A program made the translations under genes and the position numbers. Below the pieces are notes generated by a model, which searched no databases, was not told where the DNA came from, and saw only the letters and a program-made list of their open reading frames with translations. A stretch of 14,765 nt of DNA from Janthinobacterium lividum (GTDB lineage Bacteria > Pseudomonadota > Gammaproteobacteria > Steroidobacterales > Steroidobacteraceae): the NCBI GenBank assembly GCA_943327025.2, contig CALPVO020000016.1:1-14765 (forward strand), given 5' to 3'. Below, in pieces: positions 14,055 to 14,765 of the stretch (positions are counted from its first letter, which is position 1; each line of letters opens with the position of its first letter).

Positions 14055-14765
14055 ACCTACGGGAGCTGCTGGCCCCAGGTCACTTCGTTTCCCATGTCGG
14101 CAGCGCGGTCGTAGCGCAAGGGCTATTGTCGGCGGCCAATTTCTTCATCGGGCTGCTGTTGCTCCGCAGCGCTGGCGTACAACCCTACGCCCACTATGTG
14201 CTGGCGATGAATACCGTAGCACTACTGGTGTCCTTGCAAACCGCGTTCCTCGTCCCGCCGCTCTCCACCCGGCTACCGAGCTTGCCAGCAACGAGGCGAG
14301 CCACCCTCATTGGCGGCTTGCTGGAAGTACAACAGCGACTGCTGCGATTTGGCGGAACGGCGGCCATTTTTATCGGCTTGCTTTATAGCGCTTACCTCGC
14401 AGTGGCAACAAGTGGTGGATTTGAACCCGAAACGACCCATCCCTTCGAGGTCCCGTCAGTCTTCTGGGGCAGCCTGCTCGTGGCACTGTGCTCTCTGCGC
14501 CGCGAATTTCTGCGGCAGACCCTGCTGGCGCTACGCCGCGCCCACGACATCCTGCGGGCCGATTTCTGTTACGCCCTAGCCATCGTCATCGGCGCTGTAG
14601 CGGCAGGCCAAGTCGTCCCGTGGCTTGCACCAGCAACCGTCCTACTGGCCATGGCGCTGGCGGCACTAGGCTCACACGAACTCCTGCGACGTTCGCTGCA
14701 CCGTCAAACCAACCCGCCTAAGGGACGCCAGTCAGGCCTGCTACAGGAAATCATCCCGCTCGCGC
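14051..14765 (+). CDS. Wzx-like polysaccharide flippase, N-terminal part (cut by right window edge)
   Basis: An open frame of 238 codons runs from ATG at 14051 to the window end without a stop. The ATG overlaps the preceding stop (ATGA). Hydrophobic helices are at about 17-41 (AVVAQGLLSAANFFIGLLLL), 50-70, 95-120, 133-150 and 174-215. The pattern of helix pairs, the phrase AGVQPYAHYVLAMNTVALL and the following FLVPPLSTRL match the start of oligosaccharide flippases in the MATE-like superfamily. Such proteins move the finished lipid-linked repeat unit across the inner membrane before Wzy polymerisation. About half of a typical protein is visible, so the assignment rests on helix pattern, weak similarity and position. 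Confidence 0.72.
   Translation, partial: MNLRELLAPGHFVSHVGSAVVAQGLLSAANFFIGLLLLRSAGVQPYAHYVLAMNTVALLVSLQTAFLVPPLSTRLPSLPATRRATLIGGLLEVQQRLLRFGGTAAIFIGLLYSAYLAVATSGGFEPETTHPFEVPSVFWGSLLVALCSLRREFLRQTLLALRRAHDILRADFCYALAIVIGAVAAGQVVPWLAPATVLLAMALAALGSHELLRRSLHRQTNPPKGRQSGLLQEIIPLA

Overview
The window is part of a chromosomal exopolysaccharide (EPS) locus of a GC-rich Gram-negative bacterium, by eye about 60% G+C. The GH5 enzyme resembles Xanthomonas EngXCA, the GH8 enzyme resembles BcsZ, the priming and second sugar transferases resemble xanthan GumD and GumM, and the co-polymerase/ATPase pair resembles EpsF/EpsG. Together these suggest a xanthomonad-type gammaproteobacterium (Xanthomonadaceae or Rhodanobacteraceae), but a betaproteobacterium cannot be excluded. 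I see no transposase, tRNA, rRNA or CRISPR array.

Layout. (1) 1-815, minus: N-terminal part of a secreted vanadium-haloperoxidase-like protein, cut by the left edge. (2) 970-3041, minus: an ATP-grasp enzyme translationally coupled to a Crp/Fnr-type regulator. (3) 3142-5329, plus: a priming phosphoglycosyl transferase, then an unusual fusion of a GumD-like N-terminal half (four membrane helices plus Rossmann-like domain) to a WecG/TagA/GumM (GT26) glycosyltransferase. (4) 5247-8173, minus: two exported beta-1,4-glucanases, GH8 and GH5; the GH8 gene overlaps the fusion gene tail to tail by 83 bp. (5) 8460-14765, plus: a tightly packed run of Wzz/EpsF-like co-polymerase (TTG start), EpsG-like ATPase, Wzy-type polymerase, soluble GT2, membrane GT2 and a Wzx-like flippase cut by the right edge. 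Four of its five junctions are 4-bp ATGA overlaps. Divergent promoter regions lie at 3042-3141 and 8174-8459.

How it works together (inference from families): the priming transferase puts a sugar phosphate, probably glucose-1-phosphate, on undecaprenyl phosphate. The GT26 fusion adds the second sugar, and the two GT2 enzymes extend the repeat unit. The flippase exports it, the Wzy protein polymerises it, and the EpsF/EpsG-like pair sets chain length. The two cellulases would fit trimming of a beta-1,4-glucan-like backbone, so a xanthan-like cellobiose-based polymer is the leading hypothesis. Outer-membrane export genes and further transferases are not in the window and probably lie to the right.
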